This document shows, piece by piece, positions 31,784 to 41,433 of a stretch of DNA of 64,000 bases (position 1 is the first letter of the stretch; every line of letters begins with the position of its first letter). Below the pieces are notes generated by a model. The model worked only from the letters and a program-made list of their open reading frames with translations. It was not told the origin of the DNA and searched no databases. The stretch spans positions 1,364,001 through 1,428,000 of the forward strand of contig NZ_UHDZ01000001.1 in NCBI RefSeq assembly GCF_900458815.1, written 5' to 3'. This stretch comes from Staphylococcus saccharolyticus. Lineage in GTDB: Bacteria; Bacillota; Bacilli; Staphylococcales; Staphylococcaceae. The position numbers were made by a program, and so were the translations under genes.

Positions 31784-32450
31784 TTATTTATCATCTGATA
31801 GATACATATCTAGAACTTCACATACCGCACGATTCGTATTATCTATAACTGTGATATTTGGATTTTTTATCAATGATGTATGTTCTACGAATTGATTAGC
31901 TACAAAATAACCTCTAGAGGCGTACTCTAACATATGTATATCATTGTGATCATTACCAAAAGCGAGCAATATAATCACTCTTTATGCCTAAAATATATTT
32001 GAGATTTACTGTCTAATTGGTGTGCAATCAAGTCAAAGTCCTTGTTTTTAATATTTAATAGAATTACTTTAATAGGATATTGAATGGCGTCCATATCTAA
32101 TGGTTGAGCTTTACCATCAAGATCAATACGTTGATGTTGATATAGTTCATTATCAGTATCCAAATTAGTAGCATAATTAAATTTATCATCAATGATGTAA
32201 GATAGGTGTAAGATAATTGATATTTCTTTATAAGCTTTTTAATTAGACTAATATCATGCTCATTGATTACCGAAACAATTTCGATTTGTCTATTTTTAGA
32301 GATAATTAAGCCATTACCACCAACCAATTAAGGTATCATCTTCAAATTCGGGTATGACTGGTAGCAAATCTCTTATAGGACGTGCTGAAGTAAATATTAC
32401 ATTGTGATTCGCAAGACGTAGCATGAAAAGTCTTTGCTTAATAGATGAAA
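31784..32450 (-). pseudogene. Cof-type HAD phosphatase, decayed
   Basis: Minus-strand pieces join into a HAD hydrolase: ANHNVIFTSARPIRDLLPVI (motif II Ser region, 32400 side), GGNGLIIS, then LDGKAQPLDMDAIQYPIKVI in the cap domain, and FGNDHNDIHMLEYA (motif IV, near 31940), where the first residue would normally be Gly-Asp. At least three frame changes are needed, and the catalytic N-terminal DxDGT motif is missing, replaced by unrelated sequence above about 32450. The family dephosphorylates small metabolites. It has no ribosome site and is dead as written. Confidence 0.65.
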
Positions 32451-32493
32451 TGTAGATTAAGTAGATTGTGTGAAGGTGCACCCCTGTGATTAC

Positions 32494-32530
<37 letters not shown>

Positions 32531-32535
32531 CGGCA

Positions 32536-32569
32536 AAAAGAGCATATTGGCTATTTTACCAATATGCTC
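32536..32569 (-). terminator. Terminator of femAB
   Basis: 11-bp perfect stem GAGCATATTGG (32540-32550) with CCAATATGCTC (32559-32569); a T run follows on the minus strand. Confidence 0.8.
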
Positions 32570-32586
32570 GTCAACTATAAATATGA

Positions 32587-33840
32587 TTATTTTTTTAATT
32601 TTTTACGTATACGACCTAATGTTGTGAATAACCAATATTTTACTTTATTAATTGGTTTATAAAAGTCACCAATTAATTCCTCTATTTGAACATTAAACCC
32701 TCTTTTGAAGCGATAAACTCCATAATCTTCACTATCTTTAGTAAAGTTACCAGATAATCCATAGAAATTATATCTATCATAACCATTGTCGAAGCAATAA
32801 TTCATCATATGCCAATGCATTGCATATGGGCCCATATATTGATTGTACTTTTCTGAAGATCCTCCAGAGAAATAATTGACTTCATAAGCATTAGCAAAGT
32901 AAACACCAGCCGCTAAATTTAATATAGAACCATCAGTTTGACGTAATTCACTGGCATGGAGCAATTCTTTCTTATCATGATCTATTTGTTTATCTAACTC
33001 AGCAATTTTTCTTAATTGCTTATCATTTTTATTTTCTTTAGCCATCATATTATCACGACGGTTTTCTTTATCGTTAAGAGATTTTTGAACTTTCTTAATG
33101 TATTCATCTAAATCAATATATGCTAAAGGAACTAAAACTTTCTCTCCATAATAATCAATGAAATTATAGAAATACTGATCTGTCTTAGACACAAAGCCTG
33201 TTCTAGCTTCAGTTTCACGATATAAATCTAAGAATATGTCAAACTCATCTCTATCAAGAAATCTTACCTTCACACTGTAGTTTATCGCTTTATTTATATT
33301 TCTTTTACGTTGACTATCAAATTCTTTTTTTAATGAAGAAGGTGTTTTCCCTTCTAAATTTAATACACCCATCCATCTAACTTGACTTGATAAATCATAC
33401 TCGGTGGTAAAACCATGATGGTCATACCCATGTGATTTAAAAAGATTCACTAATGCATCATTTTTCTCTGTTAGTGGATTAATATCTTTATCGTGAATTT
33501 GATAAATCCAATATGGATCTAATTTTACATATAAACATTGATGTTGATGCAAATATTTTTCTAATTCTCGCAAATAAAAGTCAACCAAACCTAAATCTGA
33601 ATAGTCCATAACTGGACCTCTATTTGAATAATAAACATAACTGCCCATTGTAGGAATTTTAGAGAAAAGGCTCGCTGCAATCACTCTATTATCATCATCT
33701 TTAACACCTAATAATACAACTTCAAAACCATCGGCCTCACGAGTCACAATATTTTCTTTCACTTGAAAATAATGACTTTCTAAAGATGGACTTTGTATAA
33801 AGTTCTCAAATTCTTTAACTGTTAACTCTATAAATTTCAT
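32587..33840 (-). CDS. femB: Glycyltransferase FemB (adds Gly 4-5 of the pentaglycine bridge)
   Basis: 417 residues, close to the S. aureus size. FemABX family: two GNAT-like domains and an inserted coiled coil (about 245-305, [20 protein letters not shown] and following). [19 protein letters not shown] and [10 protein letters not shown] are conserved segments. It uses glycyl-tRNA to add glycines 4 and 5 to lipid II in the cytosol. It lies 25 bp downstream of femA in one operon. Essential-type gene, intact. Confidence 0.95.
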   Translation of the reverse strand: MKFIELTVKEFENFIQSPSLESHYFQVKENIVTREADGFEVVLLGVKDDDNRVIAASLFSKIPTMGSYVYYSNRGPVMDYSDLGLVDFYLRELEKYLHQHQCLYVKLDPYWIYQIHDKDINPLTEKNDALVNLFKSHGYDHHGFTTEYDLSSQVRWMGVLNLEGKTPSSLKKEFDSQRKRNINKAINYSVKVRFLDRDEFDIFLDLYRETEARTGFVSKTDQYFYNFIDYYGEKVLVPLAYIDLDEYIKKVQKSLNDKENRRDNMMAKENKNDKQLRKIAELDKQIDHDKKELLHASELRQTDGSILNLAAGVYFANAYEVNYFSGGSSEKYNQYMGPYAMHWHMMNYCFDNGYDRYNFYGLSGNFTKDSEDYGVYRFKRGFNVQIEELIGDFYKPINKVKYWLFTTLGRIRKKLKK

Positions 33841-33865
33841 AATTAGTTAATTTCCTTCCTAAATT

Positions 33866-35119
33866 CTATTTCTTTAACTTTTTAAGTGCATTATAGATTT
33901 TATACATAGGTTTATTAATTGGTTTAATAAAATCACCCACATATTCAATAACTTCAGCATTATAGCCTTTTTTGAACTTAATTACTCCTACATCTTCAGC
34001 TTCCTCACTAAAATCTCCACTTATTCCATAAAAATTATAGCGACTAATACCATGCTCTAGTGCATAATTAATCATTTTCCATTGAACTGCATAACTACCT
34101 GCAAAGTGTCGATAACGGTTAGAAGTACCACCAGCATAATAAACAACTTCAAATGGATTTATTACAAAATAACCAGCTGAAATAGGTAATTCATTACCAT
34201 GTTCTTGTTTTAAATATTCAGCTTCTTCAATTTTTTGTTTATTCGCTTTTAATTGCTGTTCAAGATTATCTTTTTTATTAAACACTTTTTTATTATCAGG
34301 GCGCTTTTCAATATCTTTAAGCGCTTTATTATAATCTTTTTGTAAAACCTCTCTCTCACTATTGAGCTCTTCTATGTATTCCTCAAAATCAATATATGCT
34401 AGAGGTACTAGTACACGGTTTTTATAATGGTTAAATCTATTATAGTAGAAACTATCATCTCTATCGGCAAATTCTTTCGTTTCGGTTGTGTCTTCCATGA
34501 AAGACCTGAAAATTGGTAATTCTTCTTCAGTTAAAAAGCGAACTTTTACACCGTTTTTTTGAACTTTCTTAGTATTACGTTTTCTTAAACTGTCCATACC
34601 ATTTAATACATCTTTAGCAGTCTTGTTTTTTAAATCTAACACCGAGTGATATCTCACTTGAAGTATTGGATCAAAACCTTTGTGAAAGCCTTCATGTTTG
34701 TAACCTAAATCTTCCATTTTATTGAAGAACCAATCATGACCAGCATTATTAATCACTTCACCATCATGATTTAAATATTGGTATGGAAGATATGGATCAA
34801 CTCGTAGATATAAACAGTTATACTTCTTTACATATTTACTTAATTCATTAAAGAAAAAATGAACAAGCTCTTTGTTATCATAATCAATCACAGGGCCACG
34901 ATTTGAATAAAAATACTTAAAAAATTTCATTACTGGTACAGCAGTTAATAAACAAGCTGCTATTACTTCATTTTCATTATTTTTTATTCCTACCAAATGT
35001 GATTCAGTACCTTCAGCGACTTTTAATTCATAATTACCTTCCATTTGAGTGAAATGGCTATAAGGCATTTGATCAGTAAAGTCACCAAATTCTTTAGCTG
35101 TTAAATTTGTAAACTTCAT
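33866..35119 (-). CDS. femA: Glycyltransferase FemA (adds Gly 2-3)
   Basis: 417 residues from MKFTNLTAKEFGDFTDQMPY. Three ATGs in a row lie at the start; the last (35119-35117) has the best spacing (8 bases) from GGGAG and matches the family start. Two GNAT-like domains and a helical arm (about 245-305, ELNSEREVLQKDYNKALKDI). GGTSNRYRHFAGSYAVQW and YNFYGISGDF parallel FemB. It adds glycines 2 and 3 using glycyl-tRNA. Divergence from S. aureus FemA points to another staphylococcal species. Confidence 0.95.
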   Translation of the reverse strand: MKFTNLTAKEFGDFTDQMPYSHFTQMEGNYELKVAEGTESHLVGIKNNENEVIAACLLTAVPVMKFFKYFYSNRGPVIDYDNKELVHFFFNELSKYVKKYNCLYLRVDPYLPYQYLNHDGEVINNAGHDWFFNKMEDLGYKHEGFHKGFDPILQVRYHSVLDLKNKTAKDVLNGMDSLRKRNTKKVQKNGVKVRFLTEEELPIFRSFMEDTTETKEFADRDDSFYYNRFNHYKNRVLVPLAYIDFEEYIEELNSEREVLQKDYNKALKDIEKRPDNKKVFNKKDNLEQQLKANKQKIEEAEYLKQEHGNELPISAGYFVINPFEVVYYAGGTSNRYRHFAGSYAVQWKMINYALEHGISRYNFYGISGDFSEEAEDVGVIKFKKGYNAEVIEYVGDFIKPINKPMYKIYNALKKLKK

Positions 35120-35348
35120 CATCATAACTCCCATTTATATCTTTATAGAAAACAGATCGTTAAATTTCACCTTTTATTATAAAATCGATTGAAAAGATAC
35201 GCATATATATTTCTAATCTAGACAAGTATACAATAGTTATTACTAAAACTAAAACTAAAACATTATCTAATTAAATCATTATGTAAAATATTAAATCAAA
35301 TTTATTGCTTCTTTATTACTTCATTACTTCGTTGACTATATGTATAAA

Positions 35349-35384
35349 ATAATATGGGCTTAACAAAATGTCGACCCATATTAT
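35349..35384 (-). terminator. Putative terminator of the DJ-1/PfpI gene
   Basis: 10-bp stem ATAATATGGG (35349-35358) with CCCATATTAT (35375-35384); the T run is weak. Confidence 0.45.
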
Positions 35385-35397
35385 GTCATTTTCACTT

Positions 35398-36057
35398 TTA
35401 TTGTAATGCATTTAATATTGCTTTACCAACGACTTTACTTGATTGAGGGTTCTGACCAGAAATAAATTTACTATCTTCTTCCAAATGTGAAGTAAAGTCA
35501 TCTTGTGCTACAAAATGTGCACCTTGTTCTTCTAATTTTGATTGTGTTAAGAAAGGTACTTTATTTTCAAATCCCATTGATTTTTCTTCACTATCAGTAA
35601 ATGAAGTAAGCTTAATACCATCAACTAAATACTTACCATTACTGTCTTTAACCCCTACAAAAGCACTGGGGCCGTGACATACTGAAGAAATGATTTTGTC
35701 ATGATTTCTAAAATGAATTAAAATTTCTGCAAGCATATTATTATTAGCAAAGTCGAAGACCGTACCATGACCGCCTGGTAAATAAATTGCGTCGTAATCA
35801 TCAACATTTATGTCATCAATACTTGCAGTGTTATTTAGATGAGATACAAATTTAACATAATGATTTAATGCTTCATCAGATGTAGAATTTGGATCTAAAT
35901 TCACTTTTCCACCTTTGACTGATGCTACATCTACAACAATACCTTCTTTAGTTAATATATTAAAAGGTTCAGCTGCTTCTTCTAGCCATAAACCTGTTTC
36001 TGTGCCATCAGGAAATTGATTAATACTTGTTAAAACAAATAAAACTTTTTTACTCAT
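35398..36057 (-). CDS. DJ-1/PfpI-family protein (Hsp31/class I glutamine amidotransferase-like)
   Basis: 219 residues. The nucleophile elbow IISSVCHGPSAF holds the Cys (about residue 126) with its Glu partner in LWLEEAAEP near the N-terminus and the YLPGGHGT strand (about 93-100). Family members act as glyoxalase III, deglycase-like or chaperone proteins under stress. It stands alone between femA and the dead trp operon; GAGGTGAAATAT precedes the ATG. Exact substrate unknown. Confidence 0.8.
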   Translation of the reverse strand: MSKKVLFVLTSINQFPDGTETGLWLEEAAEPFNILTKEGIVVDVASVKGGKVNLDPNSTSDEALNHYVKFVSHLNNTASIDDINVDDYDAIYLPGGHGTVFDFANNNMLAEILIHFRNHDKIISSVCHGPSAFVGVKDSNGKYLVDGIKLTSFTDSEEKSMGFENKVPFLTQSKLEEQGAHFVAQDDFTSHLEEDSKFISGQNPQSSKVVGKAILNALQ

Positions 36058-36219
36058 TTATATTTCACCTCATTAAAAAAGTATTTGTTATATATAAGTA
36101 CCCAAGTAACGTTAAAGTTATTCAAAAATCGTATATCGTTGTTTAAAATTAAGCTATTTACAATCACATGAAAATCTTTTTCTATTTGTATCTATTATAA
36201 ATATAAAATATAAGATGAT

Positions 36220-36606
36220 TTATAATATATCTAATGTTTGTCTAATAGTTTTAATGTATTGTATGAACTCTTGTGGTTGGTTTTTTTTCTAATCTACGTA
36301 CAATTTCACTATCAATAACCACGCCATCAGCTATTTTACCAATCTCTTTAACATGCTCATAATTTTTTATACCAAAGCCAGCAACCACTGGTACTTTTGA
36401 ATTTTCTTTAATTAAATTAATTTAATTTTTCTCTTTAGCTCTGATGAAATTGTTCATTTTTACCAGTTGTCGCGTTCATAGTTATTGTATATATAAATCC
36501 TTCTGCTTGTTGAGCAATTGTTTTCATTCTCTCCTCATTTGTAGTCATAGCTATTAACGATATGATTTTAACTTGATGAGTGGAAAATTTATTTTTAAAT
36601 TTTTGA
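36220..36606 (-). pseudogene. trpA: Tryptophan synthase alpha (TrpA) remnant
   Basis: Only the C-terminal part remains: SLIAMTTNEERMKTIAQQAE with GFIYTITMNATTGKN (strand and loop near the alpha active site), then, after a stop and frame change near 36415-36440, KVPVVAGFGIKNYEHVKEIG, the glycine phosphate-binding loop, and IADGVVIDSEIVRRLE. A further shift near 36280 gives the natural end EFIQYIKTIRQTLDI-like tail with TAA 36220-36222. The N-terminal half is missing; the coding sequence of trpB runs straight into it, implying a deletion. Confidence 0.8.
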
Positions 36607-37435
36607 GCCATGTAGTACACCTGGTCTACCTTTTCCAATAGCCAACGCATGTTTATTACTATGAATACCTTCTCCTGTAGCTTCGACACCAAATAATTTA
36701 ACATTTTCATTTATAAATGGGTAAAATGACCCAATTGAGTTTGAGCCCCACCAACACAGGCAACTATTACATCTGGTAGCCCCTCTTTATGTTTAATTTG
36801 ATGTTTAATTTCATCTCCTATGACGCTTTGAAAATTTCTTACCATAGTTGGAAATGGATCTGGTCCTAACGCAGAACCTAATAAGTAGTGCGTGTCTTCA
36901 ACGTGACTAGCTCAATATTGTAAAGCCTTATTTATGGCGTCAGACAGAGTGCCTTGCCCTTCTTCTTTTGTCCCCCAATAATTCCATTCTAAATACATTA
37001 AGTTGTTGCCGTTTAATATCTTCTTTACCCATAAATACAATGAGTTCCATATCAAATAGCGCTGCTACTGTTGCGCTAGCTACTCCATGTTGTCCTGCTC
37101 CAGTTTCAGCCACTAATTTAGTTTTCCCCATACGTTTTGCTAATAGAGCTTGTCCTATTGCATTATTAATCTTATGGGCACCAATATGATTTAAATCTTC
37201 TCTTTTAAGATAAATTTTCGCCCCACCTAATAATTTTGAATAGGCTTTTGCGTAAGTTAAAGGCGTTTCCCTTCCCACATATTCTTTCAGAAAGTAGTGT
37301 AATTCTTTTTTTAAACTTACATCTAGCTTTGCTTGATTATATGCCTCTTTTAATTCAAATAATGCTGGTATTAGTGTTTCAAGTACATATTTCTTCAAAG
37401 AAACCTAGTTCATCAACTTCTGTTTGAATTCTCAC
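36607..37435 (-). pseudogene. trpB: Tryptophan synthase beta (TrpB), broken and truncated
   Basis: Starts at GTG 37435-37433 ([13 protein letters not shown]), shifts near 37395, and continues as [15 protein letters not shown] through [16 protein letters not shown], where the PLP Lys lies (HKIN), to about 36965. A shift with sequence change follows, [13 protein letters not shown], then TGA near 36908, then [20 protein letters not shown]. Another shift near 36735 gives [20 protein letters not shown] and [11 protein letters not shown]. The last quarter, with the C-terminal serine-phosphate site, is gone, joined to trpA. At least four lesions. Confidence 0.85.
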
Positions 37436-38061
37436 TTATCATATATCCCCCTTTTATAAAAGTTAAAATTTGAGCCATTTTATTAAAATTTTTAAAGTTA
37501 TTGGTTTCTATACCACTTGCGATGTCATAGCCTGCTTGCCCTAATTGAAGTTTTTCTAATTGTTGTATATTTTCAATATTCAACCCACCTGCAATCAAGA
37601 ATTTTACATTTTTAATGTTTTTTAACATATTCCAATTAAAGACTTTTCCTGTACCACCATAGTTTTCAGACGGAGTATCTATGATAAACAAATCTACATA
37701 ATTCTGATACTTTTGTATATGCTCTTTCAAATATTTATCAGCAGGTATGCTTTAGTAATTTTAATACCTGGTTTTATAGCTTTGATATTTTTGATTAGTT
37801 GTATTCTCTCATTACCATGTAATTGTATTGTGTTGATATTAGTTTGTTTTATCAATGTTTCTACTAAAGTTATCGATGGATCTACAACTACTGCTACTCT
37901 ATCGATATGAGAAGGAATAAGTTTAGTTAGTTGTTGCATTTTTTAATTGTTACGTGTCTTTTACTTTTTGTAAAATGTATAAAACCTATAGCATCTACAT
38001 TTAAATTTCGAATTCTATCAACATCGGTACTATATTTAAAACCGCAAAATTTCACAATCAT
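37413..38061 (-). pseudogene. trpF: Phosphoribosylanthranilate isomerase (TrpF), two frameshifts
   Basis: ATG 38061-38059 overlaps the TrpC stop (ATGA). [20 protein letters not shown] with GFIHFTKSKRH is the N-terminal barrel with catalytic Cys. A shift near 37940 leads to IDRAVVVDPSITLVETLIKQ-like sequence (37727-37939) and a second near 37738 to VDLFIIDTPSENYGGTGKVF with catalytic Asp, and IAGGLNIENIQQL. All barrel strands are recognisable, so only two indels separate this from a full gene. Its end overlaps the trpB start. Confidence 0.85.
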
Positions 38062-39601
38062 CGCTTTACCTTAGGAAGCTTTAAACTAGGTAAGAACTGA
38101 CTTAAATTTTCTGATTTCATCAAAGCTTCCCCTATTAATAATCCATCAATACCTGAAGTAATTATTTTCTGCACATCGTTTTGACTATGTATACCACTTT
38201 CTGATATGTAGTAATGTTTTGCTTTTTTATTTTTTAAAACATTATTAGTGCGTTCTACGTCAGTAACGAAACGTTTTAAATCTCTACTATTTACTCCAAT
38301 AATATGAGGAGAAAGTTGATGTGCTCTTTCTAATTCATATCTATCGTGAACTTCTACTAATACTTCTAAGTCTAGTTGAGTAGCGTAAGCATACAAATCT
38401 TTCAATTGTTCATCCGTCAGTATATTTACGATAAGTAAAATGATTGAAGCGCCAGAAACTGTGCCAGTTGGTAGTAAACTCGCTATCACACTCATTAGAG
38501 AGATATTAGGCTTTAATTCCCCTACCACTTCACTCACAATGTGCATAACATGTTCATATTTTTCTATATTCATTAATTTAGTTATTTTAGATGTTCCAGT
38601 TTTACAAATTCTATGAATATCATTTCTACCTAAGTCAACTAACATACTATGTTCACTTACTTCATTTTCATCATTAATAAGCAATGTTGCATTCTTTTCA
38701 TCTTGTGCGACATTATTCCCCCTTTCAACCGTTCCAGCTATAGGATTTGTATATACAAAGTTGTCTTTAACTTTTACGAAACTTTCTGGAGAACTACCTA
38801 TAATAATTGGTATATCTTTATTTATATAGTACATATATGGACTTGGGTTTCGTCTTTTTAATTTTTGATAAAGTTGAAATGTTAATTGGTGTAAATAGCA
38901 ATCAAAATGATGTATATAACTATAAATTCTAGAAGGCACAACTTGAAACATATCGCCTTCTTTTATTTTCTTCTTCAGTGCTCTAATATTTTGAATAAAT
39001 TGATTTTCAGATATATTGGTTAATATTCTACGTTGAGAACTATCAAACTTTATATCATCCCTCCAAAAGTCAATCGTCTTTAATTCTTCTAACCTTTTGT
39101 TAATATCTTCTTTCAAATTTTCCTTTGTTCTATTAGAAAATAAATTGCTTGCGATAATGTATAATTCCTCTTTGTAATGATCAAACACATAGACATTTTC
39201 AACTAAATAAAATTGAACATCATGCTCTCTATGATTAGACAAATGAATATCTCTTAACTTTGGAAATTCATGTCTAACTAAATCAAAACTACATGTGCCT
39301 ATAAATCCAGATATAAATGGCAAGTTTTTTAATTGCTCATCTTCGATATCAAAATAAAATTGATTAATTAATTTTTTTAAATATTTATATGGCTTGGAAG
39401 TAACTGTCTTGCACTTATCAACTATCTGAATTGAAAGTTGAGTATTATCAAGTTTTACACTGACACAATCATCAAAAATTACAATAGAATATCTCCCTTT
39501 AAGCTCTTCTTGATTCGTACTTTCAAAAATAATTTTTGTCTTAATTGAGCAAGTGCTTCTGGAGTAATTTAAGCATTTAACTTTTTATAAAATACATCCA
39601 T
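38058..39601 (-). pseudogene. trpE: TrpE::TrpC in-frame fusion left by deletion of trpG-trpD
   Basis: ATG 39601-39599 with GGAGAATG upstream starts trpE ([10 protein letters not shown], then TAA at codon 11), with a frameshift near 39535; from about 39323 the frame is open for 421 codons. The first 292 are anthranilate synthase I, ending in the motif [10 protein letters not shown]. Without any break, [20 protein letters not shown] and the C-terminal half of indole-glycerol phosphate synthase (TrpC) follow to TGA 38058-38060. The end of trpE, all of trpG and trpD and the front of trpC are missing. Because of the early stop and frameshift the fusion is probably not made. Confidence 0.88.
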
Positions 39602-39789
39602 ATACATTCTCCTTTCTAATTAAAAATCAGCATCCTTTAAATTTAAACACGCCGATTCATTATGTCAACTTTATTTTCAAAATGATTTAAAAGATTATTA
39701 ACTTAATCCCTTTTATTCTTAATAATTCAAAAAATACTATTTATCTAACTATTCTTTTCATTTCTAAAGCCTTGAGCCACTATATTTTA

Positions 39790-40010
39790 ATGAAAAACAC
39801 CACAATACCGCGTATACCCAATAAGGACGCGTTACCGTGGTGCCACCTTAATTAACAACTAATTTGTTCACTTTCATCTATGCTTTTATAATTCAAAAGC
39901 CCAATTCATCTATTATAAAGTGCTAATTTACATCTACCATTAGCTTTCTATTTGCTACAAATTATAAAGACTACTTACTTGTTTGAATAATCTGATTTTT
40001 CTGATTATTA
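39790..40010 (-). promoter_or_regulatory. Tryptophan T-box riboswitch
   Basis: On the minus strand the conserved T-box AAGGTGGCACCACGG (plus 39835-39849) is followed by a terminator: ACCACGGTAACGCG pairs with CGCGGTATTGTGGT (one mismatch), then a U run (plus 39794-39799). Upstream lie an AGTA-like element (AAGTAAGTAG), an apical hairpin GCTAAT/ATTAGC, and a candidate specifier codon UGG (plus 39901-39903) in GAATTGGGC. It should sense uncharged tRNA-Trp and control the trp operon. TTGACA upstream (near 40024) may be its -35 element. Confidence 0.8.
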
Positions 40011-40262
40011 AGTATATTGCATATTAAATTTAATTTTGTCAACACTAGTTATGATAATTAATTTATTTAAATAACACGCATTATTCGTCTTTTTGGTATC
40101 ATCTCATTTAATTTTATTGATTGAATCTTTATTATTAACATAAAATTCTCTTATCAAATTTTGTTCTATTATTTCATCACTTTATATAATCGCTATTGCT
40201 TACTTTAATTAGCTCATTTACAATGATATTATTCTGAAAATTTCGAAATAAGGTGATTGATG

Positions 40263-41354
40263 ATGCAAAAAATATTATTTGTAAGTATTGGACTAATTGG
40301 TAAGTTTAGCAAGTAATTTAAAATATTATAACTCACAAATTAACATATTAGCTTTTGATTCTAATGAAACTCAATTAGATAAAGCTCTCTCAATAGGTAT
40401 TATTGATGAAAAAGTTCATGATTACAAAAATCTGCTGTAGAAATTGCTGATGTCATCATTTATGCTACTCCTGTTCAACAAACAATAAAATATTTATCTG
40501 AATTGACTAATTTTAAAACTAAGCAAAATCTAATAGTAACCGATACGGGAAGTACCAAAATGTTCATTCAATCATTTGAAAAATTATTGCTCAATCACGA
40601 TATCCATCTTATCGGAGGACACCCTATGGCTGGAATCCATAAATCAGGTGTATTAAACTCCAAAAAGCATTTATTTGAAAATGCATATTACATTCTCGTG
40701 TATGATGAAGAGGAAAACCAACAAGCGGCTAAATACCTTCAACATCTTTTTAAACCAACTTTAGCAAAGATGATTACTACAAGTGCTAAAGAACATGATT
40801 TTGTTACTGGTATTATTAGTCATATTCCCCATATTATAGCTTCAAGTTTAGTTCATTTAAGTGCTAAATTTACGACAAAACATTCTTTAGTTGAAAAATT
40901 AGCTGCTGGTGGATTTCGTGATATTACTCGCATAGCAAGTAGTAATGTACAGATGTGGAAAGATATCACTATGAGCAATCAAGATAATATTTTAACTTTA
41001 CTTAAAGAGTTTAAAACACAGATTACTTTTCTTGAAAAAATGATACAATATAAAAACGATGAAACAATTTATAAATTTTTTGCTGAAGCTAAAGAATATC
41101 GTGATCACTTACCCTCTAAACAACGTGATGCAATTTTATCAAGGTATGATCTATATGTGGACATTCCGGATAAACCTGGTATGATAAGCAAAGTTACTCA
41201 TATTATAAGTTTACATAATATTTCTATCATAAACCTCAGAATATTAGAAGTACGTGAAGATATTTATGGCGCTTTACAAATTAGTTTCAAAAGTCCTGAA
41301 GACCGCGAACGTGGTATTAGAGCTTTAAAAGAGTTTGATACTTACATTGCATAA
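40263..41354 (+). pseudogene. tyrA: Prephenate dehydrogenase TyrA, two frameshifts
   Basis: Starts MQKILFV after AAGGTG (ATG 40260 or 40263). The dinucleotide-binding loop (GIGLIGGSLA in relatives) is damaged by indels at about 40290-40305, the frame then reads SNLKYYNSQINILAFDSNET, and a second indel near 40434 precedes [20 protein letters not shown]. From 40503 the frame is open to the end: [14 protein letters not shown], the helical domain, and a C-terminal ACT domain [20 protein letters not shown]. It would oxidise prephenate on the way to tyrosine. An internal start at 40503 would lack the NAD-binding domain and so be inactive. Confidence 0.83.
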
Positions 41355-41361
41355 ATTTACC

Positions 41362-41411
41362 CCCCTCAATTATCATCATATGTTGAAATATACACACTAA
41401 TATTTGAGGGG
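41362..41411. terminator. Terminator between tyrA and the Y-family polymerase gene
   Basis: CCCCTCAA (41362-41369) pairs with TTGAGGGG (41404-41411), extended by A/T pairs; it lies between convergent genes. Confidence 0.65.
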
Positions 41412-41433
41412 ATTTATTTATATTGTTCATCAC

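Noticed and set aside
31662..31895. 77-codon plus-strand frame over the Fur box
   Set aside because: It covers the divergent regulatory region and the antisense of the lipoprotein signal and has no family match.
38649..38861. 70-codon plus-strand frame within trpE
   Set aside because: Antisense to the clearly recognisable TrpE catalytic region.
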